64,000 nt of DNA from Neisseria lactamica (GCF_901482445.1 NZ_LR590477.1:1736001-1800000); one strand, 5' to 3'; numbered from the stretch's first letter, positions 40,743-50,510 are shown. Translations and numbers: made by a program. Notes: generated by a model not told the origin, from the letters alone.

Positions 40743-41988
40743 ATTAAGAAACTACACCATCAACTTCGGCCCGCAACACCCTGCGGCGCACGGCGTATTG
40801 CGTATGATTTTGGAGTTGGACGGCGAACAAATCGTCCGTGCCGACCCGCATATCGGCCTCTTGCACCGAGGTACCGAAAAACTGGCGGAAACCAAAACCT
40901 ATCTGCAAGCCCTGCCCTATATGGACCGCTTGGACTACGTTTCCATGATGGTCAATGAGCAGGCGTATTGTTTGGCAGTAGAAAAACTTGCCGGTATCGA
41001 TGTGCCTATCCGCGCCCAATACATCCGCGTGATGTTCGCCGAAGTAACGCGCATCCTCAATCACTTGATGGGCATCGGTTCGCATGCCTTCGACATCGGC
41101 GCGATGACCGCCATTCTTTACGCCTTCCGCGACCGCGAAGAGCTGATGGACTTGTACGAAGCCGTTTCCGGCGCGCGTATGCACGCCGCCTACTTCCGTC
41201 CCGGCGGCGTTTACCGCGACCTGCCCGACTTCATGCCTAAATACGAGAGCAGCAAATTCCGCAACGCCAAAGTATTAAAGCAGCTCAACGAATCCCGCGA
41301 AGGCACCATGCTCGACTTTATCGATGCCTTCTGCGAACGCTTCCCCAAAAATATCGACACACTCGAAACCCTCCTGACCGACAACCGCATCTGGAAACAG
41401 CGTACCGTCGGCATCGGCGTTGTCTCTCCCGAGCGTGCCATGCAAAAAGGCTTTACCGGCGTGATGCTGCGCGGTTCGGGCGTGGAATGGGACGTGCGTA
41501 AGACGCAGCCTTACGAAGTGTACGGCAAAATGGATTTCGACATCCCCGTCGGTGTCAACGGCGACTGCTACGACCGTTACCTCTGCCGTATGGAAGAAAT
41601 GCGCCAATCCGTACGCATCATCAAACAATGCTCCGAGTGGTTGCGCGTGAATCCCGGTCCGGTCATCACCACCAACCACAAATTCGCTCCGCCCAAACGT
41701 ACCGAAATGAAAACAGGTATGGAAGACCTGATTCACCATTTCAAACTCTTTACCGAGGGTATGCACGTTCCCGAGGGCGAGACCTACACCGCTGTCGAAC
41801 ACCCGAAAGGCGAGTTCGGCGTTTACATCATTTCAGACGGCGCGAACAAACCCTACCGCCTGAAAATCCGCGCACCCGGCTTCGCCCACCTGCAAGGCAT
41901 GGACGAAATGGCAAAAGGCCACATGCTCGCCGACGTCGTTGCCATCATCGGTACGCAGGACATCGTATTCGGGGAGGTTGACCGATAA
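40732..41988 (+). CDS. nuoD: NADH-quinone oxidoreductase subunit D
   Basis: 418-residue 49-kDa subunit that lines the quinone site. It starts at GTG 40732 ('ANKLRNYTINFGPQHPAAHG'), preceded by GAGGAG. Longer ORF start at 40684 lies in nuoC and was rejected. Blocks: 'GLLHRGTEKLAE', 'HLMGIGSHAFDIGAMT', 'RGSGVEWDVRKTQPYE' and 'PKGEFGVYIISDG'. Stop and nuoE start share TAATG. Confidence 0.97.
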   Translation: MANKLRNYTINFGPQHPAAHGVLRMILELDGEQIVRADPHIGLLHRGTEKLAETKTYLQALPYMDRLDYVSMMVNEQAYCLAVEKLAGIDVPIRAQYIRVMFAEVTRILNHLMGIGSHAFDIGAMTAILYAFRDREELMDLYEAVSGARMHAAYFRPGGVYRDLPDFMPKYESSKFRNAKVLKQLNESREGTMLDFIDAFCERFPKNIDTLETLLTDNRIWKQRTVGIGVVSPERAMQKGFTGVMLRGSGVEWDVRKTQPYEVYGKMDFDIPVGVNGDCYDRYLCRMEEMRQSVRIIKQCSEWLRVNPGPVITTNHKFAPPKRTEMKTGMEDLIHHFKLFTEGMHVPEGETYTAVEHPKGEFGVYIISDGANKPYRLKIRAPGFAHLQGMDEMAKGHMLADVVAIIGTQDIVFGEVDR

Positions 41989-42461
41989 TGTTATCCGCAG
42001 AATCCTTAAAACAAATCGACATAGAGTTGGCGAAATACCCTGCCGACCAACGCCGCTCCGCCATCATGGGCGCATTGCGTATTGCCCAAACCGAAAAAGG
42101 CTGGCTTGCTCCCGAGACCATCGCCTTTGTCGCCGACTACATCGGCATCTCGCCTGCACAAGCCTACGAAGTCGCTACCTTCTACAATATGTACGACCTT
42201 GAGCCTGTCGGCAAATACAAACTGACCGTTTGTACCAACCTGCCCTGCGCCCTGCGCGGCGGTATGGCTACCGGCGAATACCTCAAACAAAGACTCGGTA
42301 TCGGCTACGGTGAAACCACGCCCGACGGCAAATTTACCCTTGTCGAAGGCGAATGCATGGGGGCGTGCGGCGACGCTCCGGTTATGCTGGTCAACAACCA
42401 CAGCATGTGCAGCTTTATGACCGAAGAGGCGATTGAGAAGAAACTGGCGGAGTTGGAATAG
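41988..42461 (+). CDS. nuoE: NADH-quinone oxidoreductase subunit E
   Basis: 157-residue subunit with the 2Fe-2S cluster N1a; the four ligands are in 'TVCTNLPCALRGG' and 'GECMGACGDAPV'. Starts within the nuoD stop (TAATG). The nuoF gene is not adjacent; an unrelated gene lies between. Confidence 0.96.
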   Translation: MLSAESLKQIDIELAKYPADQRRSAIMGALRIAQTEKGWLAPETIAFVADYIGISPAQAYEVATFYNMYDLEPVGKYKLTVCTNLPCALRGGMATGEYLKQRLGIGYGETTPDGKFTLVEGECMGACGDAPVMLVNNHSMCSFMTEEAIEKKLAELE

Positions 42462-42559
42462 ATCGTCTGAACACATTAGGTTTGTAATCAAACTTACTAG
42501 TTATTCCAAAATTCTAAATTGTGATTTTAAAAAGTAACAATAAAAAAGGGGAGTGGTTG

Positions 42560-43135
42560 ATGAGGGGGGTAATCGTCAAGTGGGATGACGAAAAAGGTTA
42601 TGGTTTTATACGGATAGACGGCGGTAACAAAGAAATCTTCTGCCATATTTCCGACTTTTCCCCAAGAAACCCGCGTCCTGAGATTAACGAGGCGGTCGGT
42701 TTTGAAGTGGTTTCAGACGGCAAGGGAAGATTTTCTGCAAAACAGATACGCTATCTGAATCGGGAGCGTGCAGTTTCTCCCGGATACCGCAAGAAACATC
42801 GAAAAGACGAGGAATCTCCCACTTCGATTGTTCAGGTTGTGTTGTCTTTGTTGGTCGGTTTGCTGCTTGTTTCGGTAATCGGCTATAAGGCGTATCAATA
42901 TGCGTCAGAGAAGCTGACTCCGAAACAGGAAAATACGCCGGTTAAAACGCAAGTATTGCCCGAAATAAAACGGCAGCAGCCCGACAGCAGCCCATACCGT
43001 TGCGACGGCAGGCAACATTGCTCACAAATGACTTCGTGCGAAGAAGCCAAATGGTTTGTAAGGAACTGTTCCGATACCAAGATGGACGGTGATGGCGACG
43101 GCATTCCATGTGAAGACAAATGCGGCGGATGGTAA
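42560..43135 (+). CDS. Cold-shock domain / excalibur membrane protein
   Basis: A 191-residue three-part protein between nuoE and nuoF. Residues 1-65 are a cold-shock (OB) domain with RNP1-like 'EKGYGFIRI' and RNP2-like 'IFCHISDF'. Residues ~90-115 form one membrane helix ('VVLSLLVGLLLVSVIGY'). The C-terminal ~45 residues are an excalibur-type Ca-binding module with Cys residues, 'YRCDGRQHCSQMTSCEEAKW' and 'DGDGDGIPCEDKCGG'. ATG 42560 follows GGGGAG; the ORF start at 42521 is less likely. Nucleic acid binding inside and Ca-binding outside the inner membrane is inferred; function is unknown and it is not a complex I subunit. Confidence 0.8.
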   Translation: MRGVIVKWDDEKGYGFIRIDGGNKEIFCHISDFSPRNPRPEINEAVGFEVVSDGKGRFSAKQIRYLNRERAVSPGYRKKHRKDEESPTSIVQVVLSLLVGLLLVSVIGYKAYQYASEKLTPKQENTPVKTQVLPEIKRQQPDSSPYRCDGRQHCSQMTSCEEAKWFVRNCSDTKMDGDGDGIPCEDKCGGW

Positions 43136-43195
43136 TTTTGATTGATGACGGGAAGAACAAACGCAGGTTTGGTTCAGATTAAACGAAGACAGGAA

Positions 43196-43234
43196 AATGC
43201 CGTCTGAAAACAGACAAACCGTTTCAGACGGCAT
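43196..43234. repeat. Inverted DUS pair before nuoF
   Basis: ATGCCGTCTGAAAAC and GTTTCAGACGGCAT, not followed by a T run. It lies after the cold-shock/excalibur gene and could attenuate transcription into nuoF. Confidence 0.55.
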
Positions 43235-43294
43235 CAGGAACATTGAGACGGCAGGCAGCCGCAACCGATACGAAAACAAACAGGCACACCAAAA

Positions 43295-44590
43295 ATGGCT
43301 ATTTACCAATCAGGCGTGATTTTTGACCAAGTGGATACCGCCAATCCCGATTGCTGGACATTGGACGAATACGTCAAACGCGGCGGCTATACCGCCCTGC
43401 GTAAAATCCTGTCCGAAAACATCTCGCAAACCGATGTGATTGACGAAGTCAAAACCTCCGGCTTGCGCGGGCGCGGCGGTGCGGGCTTCCCGACCGGCTT
43501 GAAATGGAGCTTTATGCCCCGTTCCTTCCCCGGCGAAAAATACGTCGTCTGCAATACCGACGAAGGCGAACCGGGTACGTTCAAAGACCGCGACATCATC
43601 ATGTTCAACCCCCATGCTCTGATTGAAGGCATGATTATCGCCGGTTACGCGATGGGTGCGAAAGCCGGTTACAACTATATTCACGGCGAAATTTTCGAAG
43701 GCTACCAACGCTTTGAGGCCGCTTTGGAGCAGGCGCGTGCCGCAGGCTTTTTGGGTAAAAATATTTTGGGTTCGGATTTGGAATTCGAACTCTTCGCCCA
43801 CCACGGCTACGGCGCATATATTTGCGGCGAAGAAACCGCCTTGCTCGAATCGTTGGAAGGCAAAAAAGGCCAGCCGCGCTTTAAGCCGCCATTCCCTGCG
43901 TCGTTCGGCCTGTACGGCAAACCGACCACCATCAACAATACCGAAACGTTCTCCTCCGTTCCATTCATTATCCGTGACGGCGGACAGGCATTTGCCGATA
44001 AAGGTATTCCGAATGCAGGCGGTACTAAATTGTTCTGTATTTCTGGCCACGTCGAACGTCCGGGCAACTATGAAGTGCCGTTGGGCACGCCGTTTGCCGA
44101 AGTCTTGAAAATGGCGGGCGGTATGCGCGGCGGCAAAAAACTCAAAGCCGTTATCCCCGGCGGTTCGTCCGCGCCCGTATTGCCTGCCGACATCATGATG
44201 CAGACCAATATGGACTACGACTCGATTTCCAAAGCAGGCTCGATGTTGGGTTCCGGCGCGATTATCGTGATGGACGAAGACGTGTGCATGGTCAAAGCCC
44301 TCGAACGCTTGAGCTACTTCTACTACGACGAATCCTGCGGCCAATGTACGCCTTGTCGTGAAGGCACCGGCTGGCTTTACCGCATCGTCCACCGCATCGT
44401 AGAAGGCAAAGGCCGTATGGAAGACTTGGATTTGCTCGATTCTGTCGGCAACCAAATGGCAGGCCGCACCATCTGCGCCCTTGCCGATGCCGCCGTCTTC
44501 CCCGTCCGCAGCTTTACCAAGCATTTCCGTGATGAGTTTGTGCATTACATCGAACACGGCGGGCCGATGAAGCCGAATAAGTGGTGCTGA
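43295..44590 (+). CDS. nuoF: NADH-quinone oxidoreductase subunit F
   Basis: 431-residue NADH dehydrogenase subunit with FMN and one 4Fe-4S cluster. NADH loop 'GLRGRGGAGFPTGLKW', FMN region 'YVVCNTDEGEPGTFKDR' and 'GAYICGEETALLESLEG', cluster ligands 'ESCGQCTPCREGTGW' plus the Cys in 'GRTICALADAA'. ATG 43295 is 160 bases after the inserted gene. Confidence 0.97.
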   Translation: MAIYQSGVIFDQVDTANPDCWTLDEYVKRGGYTALRKILSENISQTDVIDEVKTSGLRGRGGAGFPTGLKWSFMPRSFPGEKYVVCNTDEGEPGTFKDRDIIMFNPHALIEGMIIAGYAMGAKAGYNYIHGEIFEGYQRFEAALEQARAAGFLGKNILGSDLEFELFAHHGYGAYICGEETALLESLEGKKGQPRFKPPFPASFGLYGKPTTINNTETFSSVPFIIRDGGQAFADKGIPNAGGTKLFCISGHVERPGNYEVPLGTPFAEVLKMAGGMRGGKKLKAVIPGGSSAPVLPADIMMQTNMDYDSISKAGSMLGSGAIIVMDEDVCMVKALERLSYFYYDESCGQCTPCREGTGWLYRIVHRIVEGKGRMEDLDLLDSVGNQMAGRTICALADAAVFPVRSFTKHFRDEFVHYIEHGGPMKPNKWC

Positions 44591-44648
44591 GTTTTCAGAC
44601 GGCATCCAAAAGAATGATTTATCAAATACCCGTAACTAGGAACGAACC

Positions 44649-46910
44649 ATGTTACAAATCGAAATCGACGGCAAACAGGTATCTGTGGAGCAGGGCGCGA
44701 CGGTGATTGAAGCCGCGCACAAGCTCGGTACTTATATCCCGCATTTCTGTTACCACAAAAAACTTTCCATCGCCGCCAACTGCCGTATGTGTCTGGTGGA
44801 CGTGGAAAAAGCCCCCAAACCTCTGCCAGCCTGTGCCACGCCGGTAACGGACGGCATGATTGTGCGTACGCATTCGGCAAAAGCCCGAGAGGCGCAAGAA
44901 GGCGTGATGGAGTTCCTGCTCATCAACCATCCGCTTGATTGTCCGACCTGCGACCAGGGCGGCGAATGCCAGTTGCAGGATTTGGCGGTGGGCTACGGCA
45001 AAACCACCAGCCGCTATACCGAAGAAAAACGTTCCGTCGTCGGCAAAGATATGGGGCCTTTGGTTTCCGCCGAGGAAATGAGCCGCTGCATCCACTGCAC
45101 CCGCTGCGTGCGATTCACCGAAGAAATCGCCGGTCTGCAGGAAATTGCGATGGCGAATCGCGGCGAACACTCCGAGATTATGCCTTTTATCGGTAAAGCA
45201 GTGGAAACCGAATTGTCGGGCAACGTCATCGATTTGTGTCCTGTCGGCGCATTGACCAGCAAACCGTTCCGCTTCAATGCGCGTACTTGGGAATTGAACC
45301 GCCGCAAATCCGTTTCCGCCCATGATGCTTTGGGCAGCAATTTGATTGTGCAAACCAAAGACCATACCGTCCGCCGTGTGTTGCCGCTGGAAAACGAAGC
45401 CATCAACGAATGCTGGCTGTCCGACCGCGACCGTTTCGCCTACGAAGGCCTGTATCACGAAAGCCGTCTGAAAAACCCGAAAATCAAACAGGGCGGCGAG
45501 TGGATGGACGTGGATTGGAAAACCGCGTTGGAATATGTCCGCAGCGCGATTGAATGTATCGCCAAAGACGGCAACCAAAACCAAGTCGGCGTTTGGGCGA
45601 ACCCGATGAATACGGTTGAAGAGCTGTATCTGGCCAAAAAACTCGCCGACGGCTTGGGTGTTAAAAACTTTGCAACCCGTTTGCGCCAACAAGACAAACG
45701 TCTTTCAGACGGCCTTAAAGGTGCGCAATGGTTGGGACAAAGCATTGAATCTTTGGCTGACAACGATGCCGTATTGGTAGTCGGCGCGAACTTGCGCAAA
45801 GAACAGCCGCTCCTGACCGCCCGCTTGCGCCGCGCCGCCAAAGACCGTATGGCCTTGAGCGTATTGGCCGGCAGCAAGGAAGAGTTGTTGATGCCGCTTC
45901 TCTCTCAAGAAGCCGCACATCCCGACGAGTGGGCAGGCCGTCTGAAAAACCTGTCTGCCAATGCGGAACACGCCGTTACCGCCAGCCTGAAAAACGCTGA
46001 AAAAGCAGCGGTGATTTTGGGCGCGGAAGTGCAAAACCATCCTGATTACGCCGCCATTTATGCCGCCGCGCAAGAGCTGGCAGACGCGACCGGCGCGGTG
46101 CTGGGCATTCTGCCGCAGGCTGCCAACAGCGTCGGTGCGGATGTCTTGGGCGTGAACTCCGGCGAGAGCGTTGCCGAAATGGCAAACGCGCCGAAACAGG
46201 CAGTCTTGCTGCTCAATGTCGAGCCTGAAATCGATACGGTTGACGGTGCAAAAGCCGTAGCCGCGTTGAAACAGGCGAAAAGCGTGATGGCGTTTACACC
46301 GTTTGTCAGCAAAACGCTGCTGGATGTGTGCGACGTATTGCTGCCGATTGCGCCGTTTACCGAAACATCAGGCAGCTTCATCAATATGGAAGGCCGTCTG
46401 CAATCCTTCCACGGCGTGGTACAAGGCTTCGGCGACTCGCGTCCGCTGTGGAAAGTGTTGCGCGTATTGGGCAACCTGTTTGACCTGCAAGGTTTTGAAT
46501 ACCACGATACCGCCGCGATTCTGAAAGACGCGCTGGACGCGGAAAGCCTGCCGTCCAAACTGGACAACCGCGTGTCTTCGACTCAAAAAGATTTTCAGAC
46601 GGCATCAAGCCGCCTCGTGCGCGTGGGCGGAGTGGGCATCTATCACACCGATGCCATCGTGCGCCGTTCCGCACCGTTGCAGGCAACCGTCCATGCTGCC
46701 GTGCCTGCCGCGCGTGTGAATCCGAACACTTTGGGACGCTTGGGCCTGCAAGACGGACAAACCGCCGTCGCCAAACAAAACGGCGCAAGCGTATCGGTTG
46801 CCGTCAAAGCCGATGCCGGACTGCCTGAAAACGTGGTGCATCTGCCGCTGCATACCGAAAATGCCGCGCTGGGTGCGTTGATGGACACTATTGAACTGGC
46901 GGGAGCTTGA
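44649..46910 (+). CDS. nuoG: NADH-quinone oxidoreductase subunit G
   Basis: 753-residue subunit (shorter than the ~908 of E. coli) holding N1b, N4 and N5 clusters: 'CYHKKLSIAANCRMC' (2Fe-2S), 'HPLDCPTCDQGGECQLQD' (His/Cys N5) and 'CIHCTRCVRF' (N4). The rest is a molybdopterin-oxidoreductase-like domain without its cofactor. A DUS lies within the 3' part (near 46594). The stop overlaps the start area of nuoH. Confidence 0.96.
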   Translation: MLQIEIDGKQVSVEQGATVIEAAHKLGTYIPHFCYHKKLSIAANCRMCLVDVEKAPKPLPACATPVTDGMIVRTHSAKAREAQEGVMEFLLINHPLDCPTCDQGGECQLQDLAVGYGKTTSRYTEEKRSVVGKDMGPLVSAEEMSRCIHCTRCVRFTEEIAGLQEIAMANRGEHSEIMPFIGKAVETELSGNVIDLCPVGALTSKPFRFNARTWELNRRKSVSAHDALGSNLIVQTKDHTVRRVLPLENEAINECWLSDRDRFAYEGLYHESRLKNPKIKQGGEWMDVDWKTALEYVRSAIECIAKDGNQNQVGVWANPMNTVEELYLAKKLADGLGVKNFATRLRQQDKRLSDGLKGAQWLGQSIESLADNDAVLVVGANLRKEQPLLTARLRRAAKDRMALSVLAGSKEELLMPLLSQEAAHPDEWAGRLKNLSANAEHAVTASLKNAEKAAVILGAEVQNHPDYAAIYAAAQELADATGAVLGILPQAANSVGADVLGVNSGESVAEMANAPKQAVLLLNVEPEIDTVDGAKAVAALKQAKSVMAFTPFVSKTLLDVCDVLLPIAPFTETSGSFINMEGRLQSFHGVVQGFGDSRPLWKVLRVLGNLFDLQGFEYHDTAAILKDALDAESLPSKLDNRVSSTQKDFQTASSRLVRVGGVGIYHTDAIVRRSAPLQATVHAAVPAARVNPNTLGRLGLQDGQTAVAKQNGASVSVAVKADAGLPENVVHLPLHTENAALGALMDTIELAGA

Positions 46911-46912
46911 TT

Positions 46913-47989
46913 ATGCAGGAATGGTTCCAAAACCTCTTTGCCGCAACGCTCGGTCTGGGCGATTTGGGTATCACCGTGGGCTTGGTGGTATCCGTCATCG
47001 TCAAAATCGTGATTATCCTGATTCCGCTGATTCTGACCGTTGCCTACCTGACTTATTTTGAACGTAAAGTCATCGGCTTTATGCAGCTTCGCGTCGGCCC
47101 GAACGTAACCGGCCCGTGGGGTCTGATTCAGCCGTTTGCCGACGTGTTCAAACTCTTGTTTAAAGAAGTAACCCGTCCGAAGCTGTCAAACAAAGCCCTG
47201 TTCTATATTGGCCCGATTATGTCGCTTGCACCGTCTTTCGCGGCGTGGGCAGTGATTCCGTTCAACGAAGAATGGGTGCTGACCAACATCAATATCGGTC
47301 TTTTGTACATCCTGATGATTACCTCGCTGTCGGTTTACGGCGTGATCATCGCGGGCTGGGCTTCCAACTCCAAATATTCGTTCTTGGGCGCAATGCGTGC
47401 TTCCGCGCAAAGCATTTCCTACGAAATCGCCATGAGTGCCGCGCTGGTGTGCGTCGTGATGGTGTCGGGCAGCATGAACTTCTCCGACATCGTTGCCGCA
47501 CAAGCTAAAGGTATTGCCGGCGGTTCGGTATTCTCTTGGAACTGGCTGCCGCTCTTCCCAATCTTCATCGTCTATTTGATTTCCGCCGTTGCCGAAACCA
47601 ACCGCGCACCGTTTGACGTGGCAGAGGGCGAGTCTGAAATCGTTGCCGGACACCACGTTGAATATTCCGGCTTCGCGTTCGCGCTGTTCTTCCTTGCCGA
47701 ATACATTTTCATGATTCTGATTGCCGCGCTGACATCGCTGATGTTCCTCGGCGGCTGGCTGTCTCCGTTCCCGCAAAGCTGGGGCTTTATCGGTACGCCT
47801 TCCGCATTTTGGATGTTCGTGAAAATGGCGGCGGTGCTGTACTGGTATCTGTGGATTCGTGCAACTTTCCCACGCTACCGTTACGACCAAATTATGCGTT
47901 TGGGCTGGAAAGTGCTGATTCCGATCGGCTTTGCCTACATCGTGATTTTGGGCGTGTGGATGATTTCACCGCTGAATTTGTGGAAATAG
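46913..47989 (+). CDS. nuoH: NADH-quinone oxidoreductase subunit H
   Basis: 358-residue membrane subunit forming part of the quinone chamber; about eight helices. 'YLTYFERKVIGFMQLRVGPN' and 'AETNRAPFDVAEGESEIVAG' are the conserved loops. ATG 46913 is two bases after the nuoG stop. A TTG at 46907 is possible but needless. Confidence 0.96.
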   Translation: MQEWFQNLFAATLGLGDLGITVGLVVSVIVKIVIILIPLILTVAYLTYFERKVIGFMQLRVGPNVTGPWGLIQPFADVFKLLFKEVTRPKLSNKALFYIGPIMSLAPSFAAWAVIPFNEEWVLTNINIGLLYILMITSLSVYGVIIAGWASNSKYSFLGAMRASAQSISYEIAMSAALVCVVMVSGSMNFSDIVAAQAKGIAGGSVFSWNWLPLFPIFIVYLISAVAETNRAPFDVAEGESEIVAGHHVEYSGFAFALFFLAEYIFMILIAALTSLMFLGGWLSPFPQSWGFIGTPSAFWMFVKMAAVLYWYLWIRATFPRYRYDQIMRLGWKVLIPIGFAYIVILGVWMISPLNLWK

Positions 47990-48038
47990 GCCGTCTGAAA
48001 ACTTTGATTCAGATGCGGCTTTTGAAAGGATGAAGCAA

Positions 48039-48377
48039 ATGAAGAGATATGCAGCAATATTGTCTTCCGCCATCTTGGCATCGTGCGCCTTTGTCGGCGA
48101 TATCCAATACGGCGGTCAAAGTACCGCGTTCGGCGGCGACAATGTTTTGCGCAATGATGTCGCGAAGGTCATCAAGCAATGGGAAAGTACCGCTTTCTTA
48201 TGCCAAAACATCAAAGCCATCGATGCAAAAATCAGCGATGTCAAACGTGTGGAAGGGCGGATACAGTCCGAGGAAGTGTGGACAGTCCAGGCTTGCGGTC
48301 AGGTGCGCCATTACAATGTGCATATGCGCGAAGATGAACGCGGTGAAACGGATTTCAACGTTTCGTTTTTAAAATAA
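48039..48377 (+). CDS. Small lipoprotein between nuoH and nuoI
   Basis: 112-residue lipoprotein: 'MKRYAAILSSAILASC' with lipobox LASC at Cys 16. ATG 48039 has AAAGGA ten bases upstream; ATG 48030 is too close. Two further Cys in 'AFLCQNIKAIDAKISDVKR' and 'VQACGQVRHYNVHMRED' may pair. It resembles small conserved Neisseria lipoproteins of unknown function. It interrupts the nuo operon. Confidence 0.72.
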   Translation: MKRYAAILSSAILASCAFVGDIQYGGQSTAFGGDNVLRNDVAKVIKQWESTAFLCQNIKAIDAKISDVKRVEGRIQSEEVWTVQACGQVRHYNVHMREDERGETDFNVSFLK

Positions 48378-48436
48378 CCGGTTTTCAGACGGCTTGAAGC
48401 CCTCAAAATATTCCCTGAGATAATGGGTTGAATAAT

Positions 48437-48916
48437 ATGGCTAACTTAGTAAAAACCTTTCTGCTTGGCGAGTTGGTAAAAGGCTTGGGCGTAACGCTCA
48501 AAAACTTTTTCGCCCGCAAAGACACGATTTATTTCCCCGAAGAGAAAACGCCGCAATCCGTGCGTTTCAGGGGTTTGCACGCGCAACGCCGTTATCCGAA
48601 CGGCGAGGAACGCTGCATCGCGTGCAAATTGTGCGAGGCGGTGTGTCCGGCAATGGCGATCAACATCGAATCGGAAGAACGCGAAGACGGCACGCGCCGC
48701 ACCAAGCGTTACGACATCGACCTGACCAAGTGCATCTTCTGCGGTTTCTGCGAAGAGGCGTGTCCGACCGATGCGATTGTGGAAACCCATATTTTCGAAT
48801 ACCACGGCGAGAAAAAAGGCGACTTGCATATGACCAAGCCGATTCTTTTGGCAATCGGCGACAAATACGAAGCTGAAATCGCCAAACGCAAAGCCGCTGA
48901 CGCGCCGTATCGTTAA
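48437..48916 (+). CDS. nuoI: NADH-quinone oxidoreductase subunit I
   Basis: 159-residue subunit with two 4Fe-4S clusters (N6a, N6b), ligands in 'CIACKLCEAVCPAMAI' and 'CIFCGFCEEACPTDAI'. ATG 48437; the TTG at 48428 would add three residues. nuoJ follows after 11 bases. Confidence 0.97.
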   Translation: MANLVKTFLLGELVKGLGVTLKNFFARKDTIYFPEEKTPQSVRFRGLHAQRRYPNGEERCIACKLCEAVCPAMAINIESEEREDGTRRTKRYDIDLTKCIFCGFCEEACPTDAIVETHIFEYHGEKKGDLHMTKPILLAIGDKYEAEIAKRKAADAPYR

Positions 48917-48927
48917 GGAGCAGACGA

Positions 48928-49599
48928 ATGACTTTTTCCGCGATTCTGTTCTATATCCTTGCCGCCATCGTTTTGTACGGAGCGGTTCGTACCGTTACAG
49001 CTAAAAACCCTGTCCACGCCGCTTTGCATCTGGTGCTGACCTTCTGCGTGAGCGCGATGATTTGGATGCTGATGCAGGCTGAGTTTTTGGGTGTGACGCT
49101 GGTGGTGGTTTACGTCGGCGCCGTGATGGTGTTGTTCCTGTTCGTCGTGATGATGCTGAACATCGACATCGAGGAAATGCGCGCCGGTTTTTGGCGGCAC
49201 GCGCCGGTTGCCGGCGTGGTCGGTACATTGTTGGCGGTTGCCCTGATTCTGATTTTGGTCAACCCGAAAACCGACCTGGCCGCATTTGGTCTGATGAAAG
49301 ACATTCCCGCCGATTACAACAATATCCGCGATTTGGGCAGCCGTATTTATACCGACTACCTGTTGCCGTTTGAATTGGCGGCGGTATTGCTGCTGTTGGG
49401 TATGGTGGCGGCGATTGCGCTGGTTCACCGCAAAACTACCAATCCGAAACGAATGGATCCAGCCGACCAAGTTAAAGTGCGCGCCGACCAAGGCCGTATG
49501 CGTCTGGTGAAAATGGAAGCGGTCAAACCGCAAGTCGAATCTGCCGAAGAAAACGAAGTTTCAGACGACCTCAAGCCGGAAGGGGAGGGCAAAGCATGA
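48928..49599 (+). CDS. nuoJ: NADH-quinone oxidoreductase subunit J
   Basis: 223-residue membrane subunit with five helices; '[20 protein letters not shown]' is the conserved helix 3 with its pi-bulge. The C-terminal ~50 residues are charged and hydrophilic, and longer than in E. coli. A second-dialect uptake sequence (TTCAGACGACCT) is at 49560-49571. Overlaps nuoK (ATGA). Confidence 0.95.
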
Positions 49600-49901
49600 T
49601 TACCTTGACGCATTATTTGGTATTGGGCGCGCTCCTGTTCGGTATCAGCGCAATGGGTATCTTTATGAACCGCAAAAACGTACTGGTATTGCTGATGTCC
49701 ATCGAGCTGATGCTCTTGGCGGTGAACTTCAACTTTATCGCCTTCTCGCAACATTTGGGCGATACCGCCGGACAGATTTTCGTATTCTTCGTACTGACCG
49801 TTGCCGCTGCCGAATCCGCCATCGGTTTGGCGATTATGGTGCTGGTGTACCGCAACCGACAAACGATTAATGTTGCCGATTTGGATGAGTTGAAAGGGTA
49901 A
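49596..49901 (+). CDS. nuoK: NADH-quinone oxidoreductase subunit K
   Basis: 101-residue membrane subunit with three helices and the two conserved membrane Glu in '[16 protein letters not shown]' and '[17 protein letters not shown]', part of the proton path. ATG 49596 overlaps the nuoJ stop. Confidence 0.96.
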
Positions 49902-49934
49902 AGGTAGGTTGGGTCGAGACCTGACAAGACACCG

Positions 49935-50510
49935 ATGCCGTCTGAAAACCCGATAGGAAAAACGATGAAATCCATAGACGAACAAAGCCTGCATAATGCC
50001 CGCCGCCTGTTTGAAAGCGGCGACATTGACCGTATCGAAGTCGGTACCACCGCGGGCCTGCAACAGATTCACCGTTACCTGTTCGGCGGCTTATATGATT
50101 TTGCGGGTCAAATCAGGGAAGACAACATTTCCAAAGGCGGTTTCCGTTTTGCCAACGCCATGTATTTAAAAGAGGCTTTGGTTAAAATCGAGCAGATGCC
50201 CGAGCGGACTTTTGAAGAAATCATCGCCAAATATGTTGAAATGAACATTGCCCATCCGTTTTTGGAGGGTAATGGCAGAAGTACCCGCATCTGGCTGGAT
50301 TTGGTGCTGAAAAAAAACCTGAAAAAAGTCGTAAACTGGCAAAATGTAAGCAAAACCTTGTATTTGCAGGCGATGGAACGCAGTCCCGTCAACGATTTAG
50401 AACTGCGCTTTCTGTTAAAGGATAACCTGACTGACGATGTGGACAACCGTGAAATCATCTTTAAAGGTATCGAGCAGTCGTATTATTACGAAGGGTATGA
50501 AAAAGGCTGA
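49935..50510 (+). CDS. fic: Fic-domain AMP transferase (NmFic, class III)
   Basis: 191-residue Fic protein that transfers AMP from ATP to a target (gyrase/topoisomerase for NmFic) or itself. Active motif 'HPFLEGNGRSTR' has catalytic H107. C-terminal helix '...QSYYYEGYEKG' puts S182 and E186 in the self-inhibiting S-x-x-x-E motif, the mark of class III Fic proteins relieved by dilution and tyrosine modification. Numbering equals that of the known NmFic structure, which supports ATG 49935, though this start is a DUS without a ribosome site and ATG 49965, after AGGAAAAACG, would give 181 residues. It lies between nuoK and nuoL. Confidence 0.95.
   Translation: MPSENPIGKTMKSIDEQSLHNARRLFESGDIDRIEVGTTAGLQQIHRYLFGGLYDFAGQIREDNISKGGFRFANAMYLKEALVKIEQMPERTFEEIIAKYVEMNIAHPFLEGNGRSTRIWLDLVLKKNLKKVVNWQNVSKTLYLQAMERSPVNDLELRFLLKDNLTDDVDNREIIFKGIEQSYYYEGYEKG

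Noticed and set aside
43310..44605. 431-codon - strand ORF over nuoF
   Set aside because: Exact antisense of nuoF; codon-bias shadow.
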